Part shown: positions 46,095 to 54,328 of the stretch, one piece after another
Layout: every line of letters begins with the position of its first letter
Numbering within the stretch: the first letter of the stretch is position 1
Assembly (NCBI RefSeq): GCF_005860805.1
Contig: NZ_VCEJ01000008.1
Coordinates: 1-64,000, forward strand
Direction: 5' to 3'
Origin: Dyadobacter luticola
Lineage (GTDB): Bacteria > Bacteroidota > Bacteroidia > Cytophagales > Spirosomataceae
DNA length: 64,000 bases
Position numbers and translations under genes: made by a program
The notes under the pieces: model-generated
Told to the model about the DNA's origin: nothing
Seen by the model: the letters and a program-made list of their open reading frames with translations, nothing else
The model's database searches: none

Positions 46095-47456
46095 TTATTT
46101 CTTCAACTCCGCATAATGTTTGAAAAACAGCGGAATCGTCTCAATTCCCTTATAGTAATTGAAAAGCCCGTAGCTTTCATTGGGCGAATGCAGGGCGTCA
46201 ATGTCAAGCCCGAAGCCCATCAGAATACTTTTGCAGCCCAGCTCCTGCTCGAACAATGCCACGATCGGGATACTTCCGCCGCCGCGGGTAGGGATCGGTT
46301 TTTTGCCGAATGATTCTTCCATCGCCAGTTCCGCCGCTTTATATTCCAAAGAATCCGTCGGGGTAACATAGGGCAGACCGCCGTGGTGCGGGGTTACTTT
46401 CACTTTTACCGACGCCGGGGCAATCGATTCGAAATGTTTGGTAAACAGTTCTAAAATAGCATCGTCCGTCTGATGGGGAACCAGTCGCATCGAAATTTTA
46501 GCATTCGCTTTTGAAGGTAAAACCGTTTTTGCACCTTCCCCGATATAACCTCCCCAGATTCCGTTCACGTCCAGGGTCGGGCGTACCGAAGTTCTTTCAA
46601 TGGTCGTGTAATCTTTTTCACCCAGTACGTCATCGATTCCAAGATCCTTTTTGTACTCGTCCAAATCAAAAGGTGCTGCATTTAAAGCATCACGTTGTTC
46701 CGGAGTAAGATCTTCAACATCATTATAAAATCCCGGGATTGTAATGTGGCCGTTTTCATCTTTCAAAGAAGCGATCATTTCGCAAAGCACGTTGATCGGG
46801 TTCGCCACGCCACCGCCGTAAACGCCTGAGTGTAAGTCACGATTGGCCCCTACAACTTCCACTTCTACGTACGTTAATCCACGCAACCCGGTTTCGATTG
46901 ATGGCACATCATTGGCGATAATGCTGGTGTCGGAAATGAGGATCGTGTCGCATTTCAGCATTTCCTTGTTGGCATTTACAAATGTTCCGAGGTTGGAAGA
47001 ACCGATTTCCTCTTCTCCTTCAATCATAATTTTAACATTGCACGTCAAAGAATCAGTCGCCAGCATGGTTTCCAATGCTTTGATGTGCATATAAAATTGA
47101 CCTTTATCATCACAAGCTCCCCTAGCGTAGATCCGCTCATTTTTGATCACCGGTTCAAATGGCGGCGAATTCCATAATTCATAAGGATCGGCAGGCTGCA
47201 CATCATAGTGGCCGTAAATCAGGACTGTCGGTAGTGCAGGATCGATGATTTTTTCACCATAAACCACCGGATGACCGGCTGTCTCATAAATTTCCGCCCG
47301 GTCGGCACCTGCTTTTTGAATGCTTTCTTTTACAAATTCCGCTGCTTTGAGCATATCACCCTTAAATTTTGAATCGGCGCTGACGGACGGGATGCGCAGT
47401 AAATCAAGGAGTTCATTTAAAAATCGGTCGCGGTTTTCTTCAATGTATGATTGCAT
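46095..47456 (-). CDS. M20-family dipeptidase/peptidase
   Basis: Zinc aminoacyl-peptide hydrolase of 453 residues. Metal-binding motifs are YGHYDVQPAD near 82, ARGACDDKGQ near 111 and a GEEEIGSSNL segment near 147 with the general-base Glu. A dimerisation insert with TRGGGSIPI and HSPNESY at the C-terminus completes the family pattern (CNDP/DapE-like M20 dipeptidase). Cytoplasmic; no signal peptide. Substrate not assignable beyond dipeptides. Confidence 0.93.
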   Translation of the reverse strand: MQSYIEENRDRFLNELLDLLRIPSVSADSKFKGDMLKAAEFVKESIQKAGADRAEIYETAGHPVVYGEKIIDPALPTVLIYGHYDVQPADPYELWNSPPFEPVIKNERIYARGACDDKGQFYMHIKALETMLATDSLTCNVKIMIEGEEEIGSSNLGTFVNANKEMLKCDTILISDTSIIANDVPSIETGLRGLTYVEVEVVGANRDLHSGVYGGGVANPINVLCEMIASLKDENGHITIPGFYNDVEDLTPEQRDALNAAPFDLDEYKKDLGIDDVLGEKDYTTIERTSVRPTLDVNGIWGGYIGEGAKTVLPSKANAKISMRLVPHQTDDAILELFTKHFESIAPASVKVKVTPHHGGLPYVTPTDSLEYKAAELAMEESFGKKPIPTRGGGSIPIVALFEQELGCKSILMGFGLDIDALHSPNESYGLFNYYKGIETIPLFFKHYAELKK

Positions 47457-47502
47457 ATTTTAATGTCATTTGTTCAAATTGGAAAAGCCAAGATAAAAAA
47501 AT

Positions 47503-47529
47503 AACCCCTAAGGTCTGGCCTCAGGGGTT
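47503..47529 (-). terminator. terminator of plsY
   Basis: Arms AACCCCTAAGG (47503-47513) and CCTCAGGGGTT (47519-47529) with one mismatch and a 5-base loop. On the minus strand it is followed by a run of T (complement of the A-rich 47491-47500), which fits termination of plsY just upstream of the M20 gene. Confidence 0.82.
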
Positions 47530-47551
47530 TGTAAAAATCTTTTTTCAATGA

Positions 47552-48208
47552 TCAATGCCTATGCGACGATTTGGATCTCGCAAAAACATTCACGCGGTTT
47601 TCGTTTCCATTCATGAGGCGGATAATGTTCTTCTTGTGGGTAAGTACCACGAGAATGAACATCGTAAACCCAAAAACAATCAGCAGCGGCTCGGGATGCC
47701 CGAAAACGCCCAGCCAGGAAAGTACCGGAAATGCCAATGTTGCCAGGATCGAGCTCAGGGAAACATATTGCGAGGCGATCAATGTCAGTATAAAAATGGT
47801 GATGCAAACCAGTGCGAGCTCAGGATGAATCGCGAGTACCATACCCAATAATGTCGCGATGCCTTTTCCACCTTTGAAATTCACAAAAACAGGGAAAATG
47901 TGACCGATAATTGCCACGATGCCGAAGAGTATCTTATAAACAAGCAATTCGGTTTCTCCAATTTCGCTCATGTAAAAAAGCATGGATGCGAGGCAGGTAG
48001 CCGTCCAGCCTTTGAGTACATCTATGAGCATTACAATTGTTCCGGCCCTTTTTCCCAGTACCCTGAAAGTGTTGGTAGCACCGGCATTGCCGCTTCCCTG
48101 CTTACGAACATCAATCCCAAAATAACCTATTCCGTACCAAACTGAACTTGGGATTGATCCCAACAAATACGCTGCAACAATTGAAACTATTACTAAGACA
48201 ATACCCAT
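47552..48208 (-). CDS. plsY: glycerol-3-phosphate acyltransferase PlsY
   Basis: Inner-membrane enzyme that acylates glycerol-3-phosphate from acyl-phosphate, the first step of phospholipid synthesis. 218 residues with five to six membrane helices and the three conserved cytoplasmic motifs: GSIPSSVWYG near 17, the SGNAGATNTFRVLG phosphate-binding loop near 38 and FKGGKGIATLLG near 111. A consensus promoter lies upstream. PlsX is not adjacent. Confidence 0.95.
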   Translation of the reverse strand: MGIVLVIVSIVAAYLLGSIPSSVWYGIGYFGIDVRKQGSGNAGATNTFRVLGKRAGTIVMLIDVLKGWTATCLASMLFYMSEIGETELLVYKILFGIVAIIGHIFPVFVNFKGGKGIATLLGMVLAIHPELALVCITIFILTLIASQYVSLSSILATLAFPVLSWLGVFGHPEPLLIVFGFTMFILVVLTHKKNIIRLMNGNENRVNVFARSKSSHRH

Positions 48209-48294
48209 TTTGTACTATTCAATGATTATTTTAAATTCCAATAAGTTATTTTCAAAAATACGATAGTTAAGGGATTTTACAAGCTTAGGAGCTG

Positions 48295-48326
48295 CAAAAC
48301 TACGATTCTAGAAGCAATTTTTCAAA
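48295..48326 (-). promoter_or_regulatory. plsY promoter: TTTG-N20-TAGTTTTG
   Basis: Minus-strand -7 TAGTTTTG (48295-48302) and -33 TTTG (48323-48326) separated by exactly 20 bases, the best full match to the Bacteroidota consensus in the window. 86 bases upstream of plsY. Confidence 0.7.
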
Positions 48327-48362
48327 TTGTAGCATAAAGTATTGCGAATCTTGTAGAATGTA

Positions 48363-51300
48363 TTAGAAACCTTCGGTTGGCTCGGCTTTTTTCTTTTTTT
48401 CTTCTGCCGGCGCACTTACCGACTTCTTCTTGGCAGTCGTTTTCACAAGTTTCGCTTTCTTGACTGCTGGCTGATAAAAATCGTCGAAACGGCTTACAAA
48501 CATATCTTTTTCTTCCTGCCCGATCGAAACCAGCGACATATCTTTCGACTTTACGTTTTTGGATTTAGCGGTGATTTGATCATTGAAATCAATTTGCGAA
48601 GAAACCACGCCCAGCTCGCCTTGTTTGAGATCAAAATAATACCAGATATCCGGGGAAGCCTGCAAAAAGAGACTAAATTCATCGCCTTCCACGCCTCTGC
48701 GGATTTCCAGTAAGCCCTCCATTTGCGCGTTTACATTGTTCCTGCCAAAATGCGCCACGCCAATTGGTCCCTGCGAAAAGTAAGCAGCGTGCGTCGCCGA
48801 CCAGCGCAGATCAACGTTCGACAGTACCATCGGAACATCCAGAATAGGCGACGCATCAAATAGTGGTTTGTAACCTGCCGCAGTCAGTTTTGCATAGGCA
48901 TCCGTCGCTTTGGAGCCGATCAGCGCCGAAAGTTTCTGCATCGATTGCTCGAAGTCGTCCTCTGCAGCAGTACTATTCTGCTCCGCCAGGTTCGTCTCCA
49001 CAATCTTCGCTGCCAGCGGCTGCGCAATCGGTTCGAGCGCAGGCAGTTTCATCAGCAGCATCGTATTGAACTTGAATTTGGAACTATCAACCTTTACCTC
49101 AGCACTTCCCACACTTTGCAGCCAGTTTGAACCAATCAGTTTAAACGGCCCCGAGAAACTTGCTAACCCGGTTTTGTCATCAAAACGCAAAGCATTTGCC
49201 TCGTCAACCAGTCCATCGGCGCCCGGCGGTGGCGTAACTTTGAATGCTTTAGCATCTTCGTCGTAATTCAATGCACCCTGCGCCAGGTAAAGATCCTCGT
49301 CCCCGTCCGATTCTTTGGGAGACAAAAAGCTCATATACATCCCGCGCGCTTCATTATAATGCAAACCCACGGAAAGCGGGATTTCATGCTCATTTTTAAG
49401 GTCTTTGTTGATCGGAATCGCAATCGTCTCTCCCGGCGATTCTTTGTAAACAATCCACGAGCTTTGGAAATCTTTCCGAAATTTGATCACCGGTTTTACA
49501 AATCCGTCCAGCTGTAATGAAGGTTCGTAGGCGATGAGGTTAATACCGCCTTTAAATTGAATGCGCGGCGAAAGGATCAGGTTTTCCGTTTCTTTTACAT
49601 CCGCTCGCGCCGTGGTATAGTACTTGATCGGTGCACTGTTGTTCTGGTTGTTACGCGATTTTTTGGTAGGCTCGGCCGATCCCAATTCCCGCAACTCAAA
49701 ATTCTGCATCTTAATGTTGAAGGTATCTTTCCTGGCGGTAATGTACTGGTAAGTCGCGGAGCCTTCGAAATGGTTGCGGGAGTCGATGCGAATGTCGGCA
49801 TCACGCATTCTGTGCGAAACATTCAAAGTATCAATTTCAATGCGCGCTTTTTTGAGCGGCGAAATTTTACCTTTCGCATCCACACTGATCACACCTTTGT
49901 CGGGAATGATCTTTACGTCCGCAGTTTGGATAAAAGGAACACCTTTAATGTTAAGTGACACTTTTTCAATATCATACAGAGCTTCCGCGCCGCTGAAAGT
50001 AAGTCCTTCCTGGTCGGGATCCATGGAAGTATAGGTGGAAGTTTCACCGATTCCCTTCATCAAAATCGTCTTTTTGGTCATATCCCACTTGGCGCTACCG
50101 ATCAATGTCTGGTAAGAAGCCGTAGGAATCTGCATGCCCGACGAATCATTTCCAAAGCCAGTTTCATCCGTCAAAAAGTTGGCGATACCGGTTTTAAAAT
50201 TGAAATCAATGTTAACATTGTTACCTGTCAGCAGCTTTTTAGTAGACTTCACGTCGCTACTATTAATTGCAAACGAAGATTTATTTGCCAGAAAACCATC
50301 CTTATTAAACTTGATCTCCGCTGAAGAAAGCTCAGAATCCGCACGTTTCAGCTTACCATTTCCGTAAAGCCCGCTCGACCGGAGGAGCAAGCTTCCTTCC
50401 AGGTTGGTGGTACCATTATGAAAAGTGAAAGATTTCCCCGTCGTGTTGATCAGCATACTATCGGTATTGGGGTACCATTTCAAGGCATAATCTTTCAGCG
50501 CCACCGCTGGGAAATAACCCTTGCCGATCGTCGCTTCCTTAATGCTGGCCAGTTCACCCGACGCCATGAGCGAGTCGGAGGCCAGTAGGACATTTTTCGC
50601 GGTCATCGTGGCAGACAAATATTTCAGGACAGCTTTTGAATGCAGGCCGGAGTTATCCATCGTCAATGTGTCCGTAAACTTCGCGAGCGCCTTTCCGTTG
50701 TAAATTTTCATGTCGGTCACCGGCGGCTTGTAGTCAAAACCGAGTGAGTTATCCGACATACTTTTTAATGTAGTCTGGATTGGCGGAATGATGCCATTTG
50801 AAGTAAAATTTCCTTCAAAAATCACATCCCGCTTGTCGAGACCGTCCATATCAAGTTTTGGAATGTGGAAGAAAACTTCGCGGGGATACTTCACATCGCC
50901 ACGCTCGTCCTGATCGAAAAACACAGTCATACCACTTTCCACCACCAGTCGCGGTGATTTCTTGATGCCTTTCTGATTACCTGATTTGTTTTTTGGATCG
51001 CTCAGATAAAACGTACCGCCCTTGTCATATTTCACGTGGCCGCCCACTTCGCCTTTTTGTCCTTTTGCAAATTTTTCCCGCGGCGTAAATGTGATTGAAT
51101 CGGACGGGGCAACATTGACGAAGAACTGGTTATAGTCAAACTTGATGTTCTGGCCGCGGAACTGGTAGTTGGAAGCCACCATTTGACCATTCAATGTGAA
51201 GTTTCGGTTTTTGCCGATCACCAATTTCTTGTCCGAAGGAGTCGCATGGATTTTCAGGGAATCGCTCACAACGAAACTCGACACGCCCAAAACGGTCAGT

Positions 51301-53051
51301 AATGTATCTGGCAAATAAATGGTTGCATTTGCAACTTCCTCATTCGCTGTGTATTGCGATACTACCTGGAAGTTGTCGTAATCCGCTTTATCAATATTCG
51401 CCAGCACAAAAAGTGCGCCTTTTTTGCTCAGGGCAAATTCGTCTGTTGTTTTATTATAAATGAAATAATTTTCCAAAGTCAGCCGCTGCAATGCATTGCG
51501 GATGATCGTCGGATTCTGCTTGAAATGTTTAGCCAGTTCCTCGGCCAGAAATGCGGTCTTTTTGGTCGCCTGGGCGTAACTGGCCGCCATATTCAGAGGC
51601 TGCGTACCATATTCTTTTGCAATGTCCCGGAAGCGTTCTTTTTTGAAAAAATCCTGGGATTCCAGCCTTACAGGTACTACCTGCTTGCCATCAATCCGGA
51701 GAAACTCTACTTTTTCATTTGGAAACCGCCACCGCATCGCCTGCGACCAAATGTTCATTTTGTGGTAAGAATCCTGGTAGGGGAGAGGCGCATAATCGGT
51801 TTTCTCCACGCGGCCCAATTTCACCAAACCTTCGTCGTCATTATACTTGAATGTTACTCCCGGATGGTACAGAGAGTCGCTGCCGAGCGGCATGGAATAG
51901 GATGCGAAATCGGCCGAGATAACAGAATCTTTCAGGACGAATTTCTTACTTAATGCCTTGAATGCCAGCTTATCTTTATACTTCACCTTAATTGTCGAAG
52001 GCTGGTCACTGAGCGACGAACTATACATTTGCGTCCCGATCAATGCAAAGCCGCCTTTGTAGTCAATGTTCTTCCTGGATTCTTTCAACCGCGCATCGAT
52101 GCCATTTGAAACAAACCTTGGATAAGACGCTTGCTGACCTTTTGCACGCTTGGCTCCGCGGTATTCCAATCTTCCTTTGATGGGCGCGGCCAGTTGTTGA
52201 TCGTCGTGAAGCGTGACATTCTCGGCAACGATTTTGGGTTGGGAAATATTAAATGAATAATTGTCCAGGTCAGCCGAGATAGAAGAATCTCCGGCCGCCT
52301 GCCAGTTGAATTTTCCATTTTTACCAACAAAAATCCCGCTTTGCAGCGCAACACTTCCGTTTGCCGGACCAAAAACCACGGAGTCGCTGGCCGTCACCAT
52401 TGCGAAAGTAGCATTCTGCAAATCCAGCAAAGCGCCGGCAATAACCGGCAGCGGATTCGATTTTGGAGCGATCACATAATTGGAATCTACCGGCGTATCC
52501 CATCCATCATTCGCCGCCGCAACTACCGGATCAGCATTTACGCGCTCAATGTTGGTGGTATCAAAACGGTATTTATAACTTCCGCCGAGCAGATAAAGTG
52601 AGTTGTAATTAGCCGCGTAAAGCTTTTTGGTTTCATTCAATGTGCGGATGGTTTCAAAAACTTTTTGCAAAATTTTCCCATCATATTTCTCGCCCGAACT
52701 TGCAGCCAGACTTAGAAAACCATCCAGATTTTCAGGGGAGTTTTTGGCGTAAAAATGCGCATTGCGGCTGATGAGGTATAATACCGGTCCGGCTTTCTGG
52801 CCTTTCGCCACCTGCGTTTTAACGATTGCCGTAAATTTCATCTGCTGCGCAGTATTGAAACCGGTCATCCAGACGCTGTCCAGCTGCGCCGCGGTCCGCA
52901 TATATTGGGCATTGCGGCTACCATCCATCACCTTTTTAAACTGCGACATAAATTGCGTCGGCTCGTCGGCAAGTTTGATGTTTTGCGCTGAAATGTGCTT
53001 TCCAGCGACGGTAAGGCAAAAAAGGAGTATCGTAAAGCGGATTATTTTCAT
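48363..53051 (-). CDS. giant secreted protein of unknown function, 1562 aa
   Basis: Signal peptide (ends HISAQ), then about 1500 residues with no family I recognise. The first 180 residues look helical. Most of the rest is repetitive strand-turn-strand sequence with phrases such as NYQFRGQNIKFDYNQFFVN, YLSATMTAKNVLLASDSLM and DTFNIKMQNFEL, the sort of pattern seen in long beta-groove proteins (LptA/OstA, AsmA/TamB). A short insert near 494-550 (AFLAEELAKHFKQNP ... FALSKKGALFVLANI) resembles a winged helix. The C-terminal 35 residues are Lys/Ala-rich. No lipobox, metal site or protease motif was found. It begins 6 bases after prmA, so the two are probably co-transcribed. Confidence 0.75.
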   Translation of the reverse strand: MKIIRFTILLFCLTVAGKHISAQNIKLADEPTQFMSQFKKVMDGSRNAQYMRTAAQLDSVWMTGFNTAQQMKFTAIVKTQVAKGQKAGPVLYLISRNAHFYAKNSPENLDGFLSLAASSGEKYDGKILQKVFETIRTLNETKKLYAANYNSLYLLGGSYKYRFDTTNIERVNADPVVAAANDGWDTPVDSNYVIAPKSNPLPVIAGALLDLQNATFAMVTASDSVVFGPANGSVALQSGIFVGKNGKFNWQAAGDSSISADLDNYSFNISQPKIVAENVTLHDDQQLAAPIKGRLEYRGAKRAKGQQASYPRFVSNGIDARLKESRKNIDYKGGFALIGTQMYSSSLSDQPSTIKVKYKDKLAFKALSKKFVLKDSVISADFASYSMPLGSDSLYHPGVTFKYNDDEGLVKLGRVEKTDYAPLPYQDSYHKMNIWSQAMRWRFPNEKVEFLRIDGKQVVPVRLESQDFFKKERFRDIAKEYGTQPLNMAASYAQATKKTAFLAEELAKHFKQNPTIIRNALQRLTLENYFIYNKTTDEFALSKKGALFVLANIDKADYDNFQVVSQYTANEEVANATIYLPDTLLTVLGVSSFVVSDSLKIHATPSDKKLVIGKNRNFTLNGQMVASNYQFRGQNIKFDYNQFFVNVAPSDSITFTPREKFAKGQKGEVGGHVKYDKGGTFYLSDPKNKSGNQKGIKKSPRLVVESGMTVFFDQDERGDVKYPREVFFHIPKLDMDGLDKRDVIFEGNFTSNGIIPPIQTTLKSMSDNSLGFDYKPPVTDMKIYNGKALAKFTDTLTMDNSGLHSKAVLKYLSATMTAKNVLLASDSLMASGELASIKEATIGKGYFPAVALKDYALKWYPNTDSMLINTTGKSFTFHNGTTNLEGSLLLRSSGLYGNGKLKRADSELSSAEIKFNKDGFLANKSSFAINSSDVKSTKKLLTGNNVNIDFNFKTGIANFLTDETGFGNDSSGMQIPTASYQTLIGSAKWDMTKKTILMKGIGETSTYTSMDPDQEGLTFSGAEALYDIEKVSLNIKGVPFIQTADVKIIPDKGVISVDAKGKISPLKKARIEIDTLNVSHRMRDADIRIDSRNHFEGSATYQYITARKDTFNIKMQNFELRELGSAEPTKKSRNNQNNSAPIKYYTTARADVKETENLILSPRIQFKGGINLIAYEPSLQLDGFVKPVIKFRKDFQSSWIVYKESPGETIAIPINKDLKNEHEIPLSVGLHYNEARGMYMSFLSPKESDGDEDLYLAQGALNYDEDAKAFKVTPPPGADGLVDEANALRFDDKTGLASFSGPFKLIGSNWLQSVGSAEVKVDSSKFKFNTMLLMKLPALEPIAQPLAAKIVETNLAEQNSTAAEDDFEQSMQKLSALIGSKATDAYAKLTAAGYKPLFDASPILDVPMVLSNVDLRWSATHAAYFSQGPIGVAHFGRNNVNAQMEGLLEIRRGVEGDEFSLFLQASPDIWYYFDLKQGELGVVSSQIDFNDQITAKSKNVKSKDMSLVSIGQEEKDMFVSRFDDFYQPAVKKAKLVKTTAKKKSVSAPAEEKKKKAEPTEGF

Positions 53052-53057
53052 ATTGTT

Positions 53058-53888
53058 CTATTTCTCAAATACAACGCAAGCCCACTGATTTCGCGTGTTT
53101 GATCTCAATTTCTTCAAGCCATTTTGTGATGCACAGGCCTCAATATCAGCCTGGTCGGTTTCGTAAAATCCGCTGGTTACCAGCCAGCCGCCGGGTTTCA
53201 GATGCTGCACGTATTTGGGTATCTCGGCCAAAAGAATGTTCCGGTTAATGTTGGCCAGCACCCCTCCGAAAATTTTATCCTGACCCACTTTGTCAATTGT
53301 CCCCTGAAAAACTTCCGTTTCCGCCGTCAGCTCATTCATTTCAAAATTCTCGACTGTATTTTCGACCGCCCACTCGTCAATGTCAAAACCTTCCAGACTT
53401 GTTGCGCCCAATTTGGCGGCCAGAATCGCCAGGATACCAGTCCCGCAACCCACATCCATCACAGATATACCTACGTGCGGCAGGCTTAGTTGCTCGTTCA
53501 TGACTAGCCACGTAGTTTCGTGGTGCCCCGTGCCAAACGACATTTTGGGTTGAATCAACAGATCATAAGTAAAAGAAGGGTCGGGTGCATGAAAAGTTGC
53601 TCTCACCCGGATTTGATTGCCGACTTCGATCGGCTCGTAGCTTTTTTCCCACTCCTCGTTCCAATTTCTTCTTTCTAACGATTTCCAGGTAAGTGCTATT
53701 GTCGTTAATTCCAGGTATTTGGCTGTCAGTTCATCGAGTTTTTCCTGATCAAAATCCTCCTCTTGAATGTACGCCAGCAACCCTTCATCCGTCTCCACAA
53801 AAGACTCATACCCCAGCTCCCCCAACTCTGCCATGATAATTTCTGAAAAATCGGGTTCTACTGTTATGTTTAGTTCGATGTAGTTCAT
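53058..53888 (-). CDS. prmA: ribosomal protein L11 methyltransferase
   Basis: SAM-dependent trimethylation of L11. 276 residues. The N-terminal L11-recognition domain is followed by the AdoMet site DVGCGTG at 145-151, preceded by the PrmA hallmark GTGHHETT at 119-126. The downstream LANINRNILL motif corresponds to the NxxxxLL substrate pocket. It lies 23 bases after the 98-residue hypothetical and 6 bases before the giant protein gene. Confidence 0.94.
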   Translation of the reverse strand: MNYIELNITVEPDFSEIIMAELGELGYESFVETDEGLLAYIQEEDFDQEKLDELTAKYLELTTIALTWKSLERRNWNEEWEKSYEPIEVGNQIRVRATFHAPDPSFTYDLLIQPKMSFGTGHHETTWLVMNEQLSLPHVGISVMDVGCGTGILAILAAKLGATSLEGFDIDEWAVENTVENFEMNELTAETEVFQGTIDKVGQDKIFGGVLANINRNILLAEIPKYVQHLKPGGWLVTSGFYETDQADIEACASQNGLKKLRSNTRNQWACVVFEK

Positions 53889-53911
53889 TGTTGTTATTCT
53901 GATTGGTAATG

Positions 53912-54208
53912 TTATTTGGGATAATGACCATTTAGCATTTCGAAAATTTTTTTCGCTGCTTCGTTAAATGTAGTATAACAATATTTATAGCTAGGACTAA
54001 ACGCATCATCGACGGAATTTTTTAACTCATCCACTCCAAAGCCTGTAGACTTTGTATAGTCAATAACTAAATGATAATTCTCTAACCGAATATCCATAGA
54101 TAGCGCTCCTGAAGGAAAGGTGTCTGTCTTTACCGATGAACCGGGAAACTTATGCCGAATTTCGTCACCAAAGTTTTTAAATTCTTTATTTAGGGATATC
54201 ATTGTCAT
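53912..54208 (-). CDS. hypothetical protein, 98 aa
   Basis: Small soluble protein, start at the ATG at 54208. Predicted alpha-beta with strands SGALSMDIRLENYHLVIDY and a helix at the end (NEAAKKIFEMLNG). I recognise no family. It shares the strand with prmA 23 bases downstream and lies just after the terminator of the glycogen synthase gene, so it is probably the first gene of the prmA transcript. Confidence 0.6.
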   Translation of the reverse strand: MTMISLNKEFKNFGDEIRHKFPGSSVKTDTFPSGALSMDIRLENYHLVIDYTKSTGFGVDELKNSVDDAFSPSYKYCYTTFNEAAKKIFEMLNGHYPK

Positions 54209-54264
54209 ATGCAGAATGAATTTACAATCCAGTTAGAGCATTTGTTTCTTCTCACGGGCAAAAA

Positions 54265-54313
54265 AATTAATCCCGTTATTTTAAAATTTGATTTTAAAAT
54301 AACGGGATTAATT
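54265..54313. terminator. 23-bp perfect inverted repeat, terminator of glycogen synthase
   Basis: Arms 54265-54287 and 54291-54313 are perfect complements around a 3-base loop. Each arm holds ATCCCGTTAT within AT-rich flanks, so the minus-strand hairpin ends in a T tract. It lies 15 bases beyond the glycogen synthase stop. It is unusually long for an ordinary terminator. Confidence 0.85.
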
Positions 54314-54328
54314 CGGGATAAAATACCC

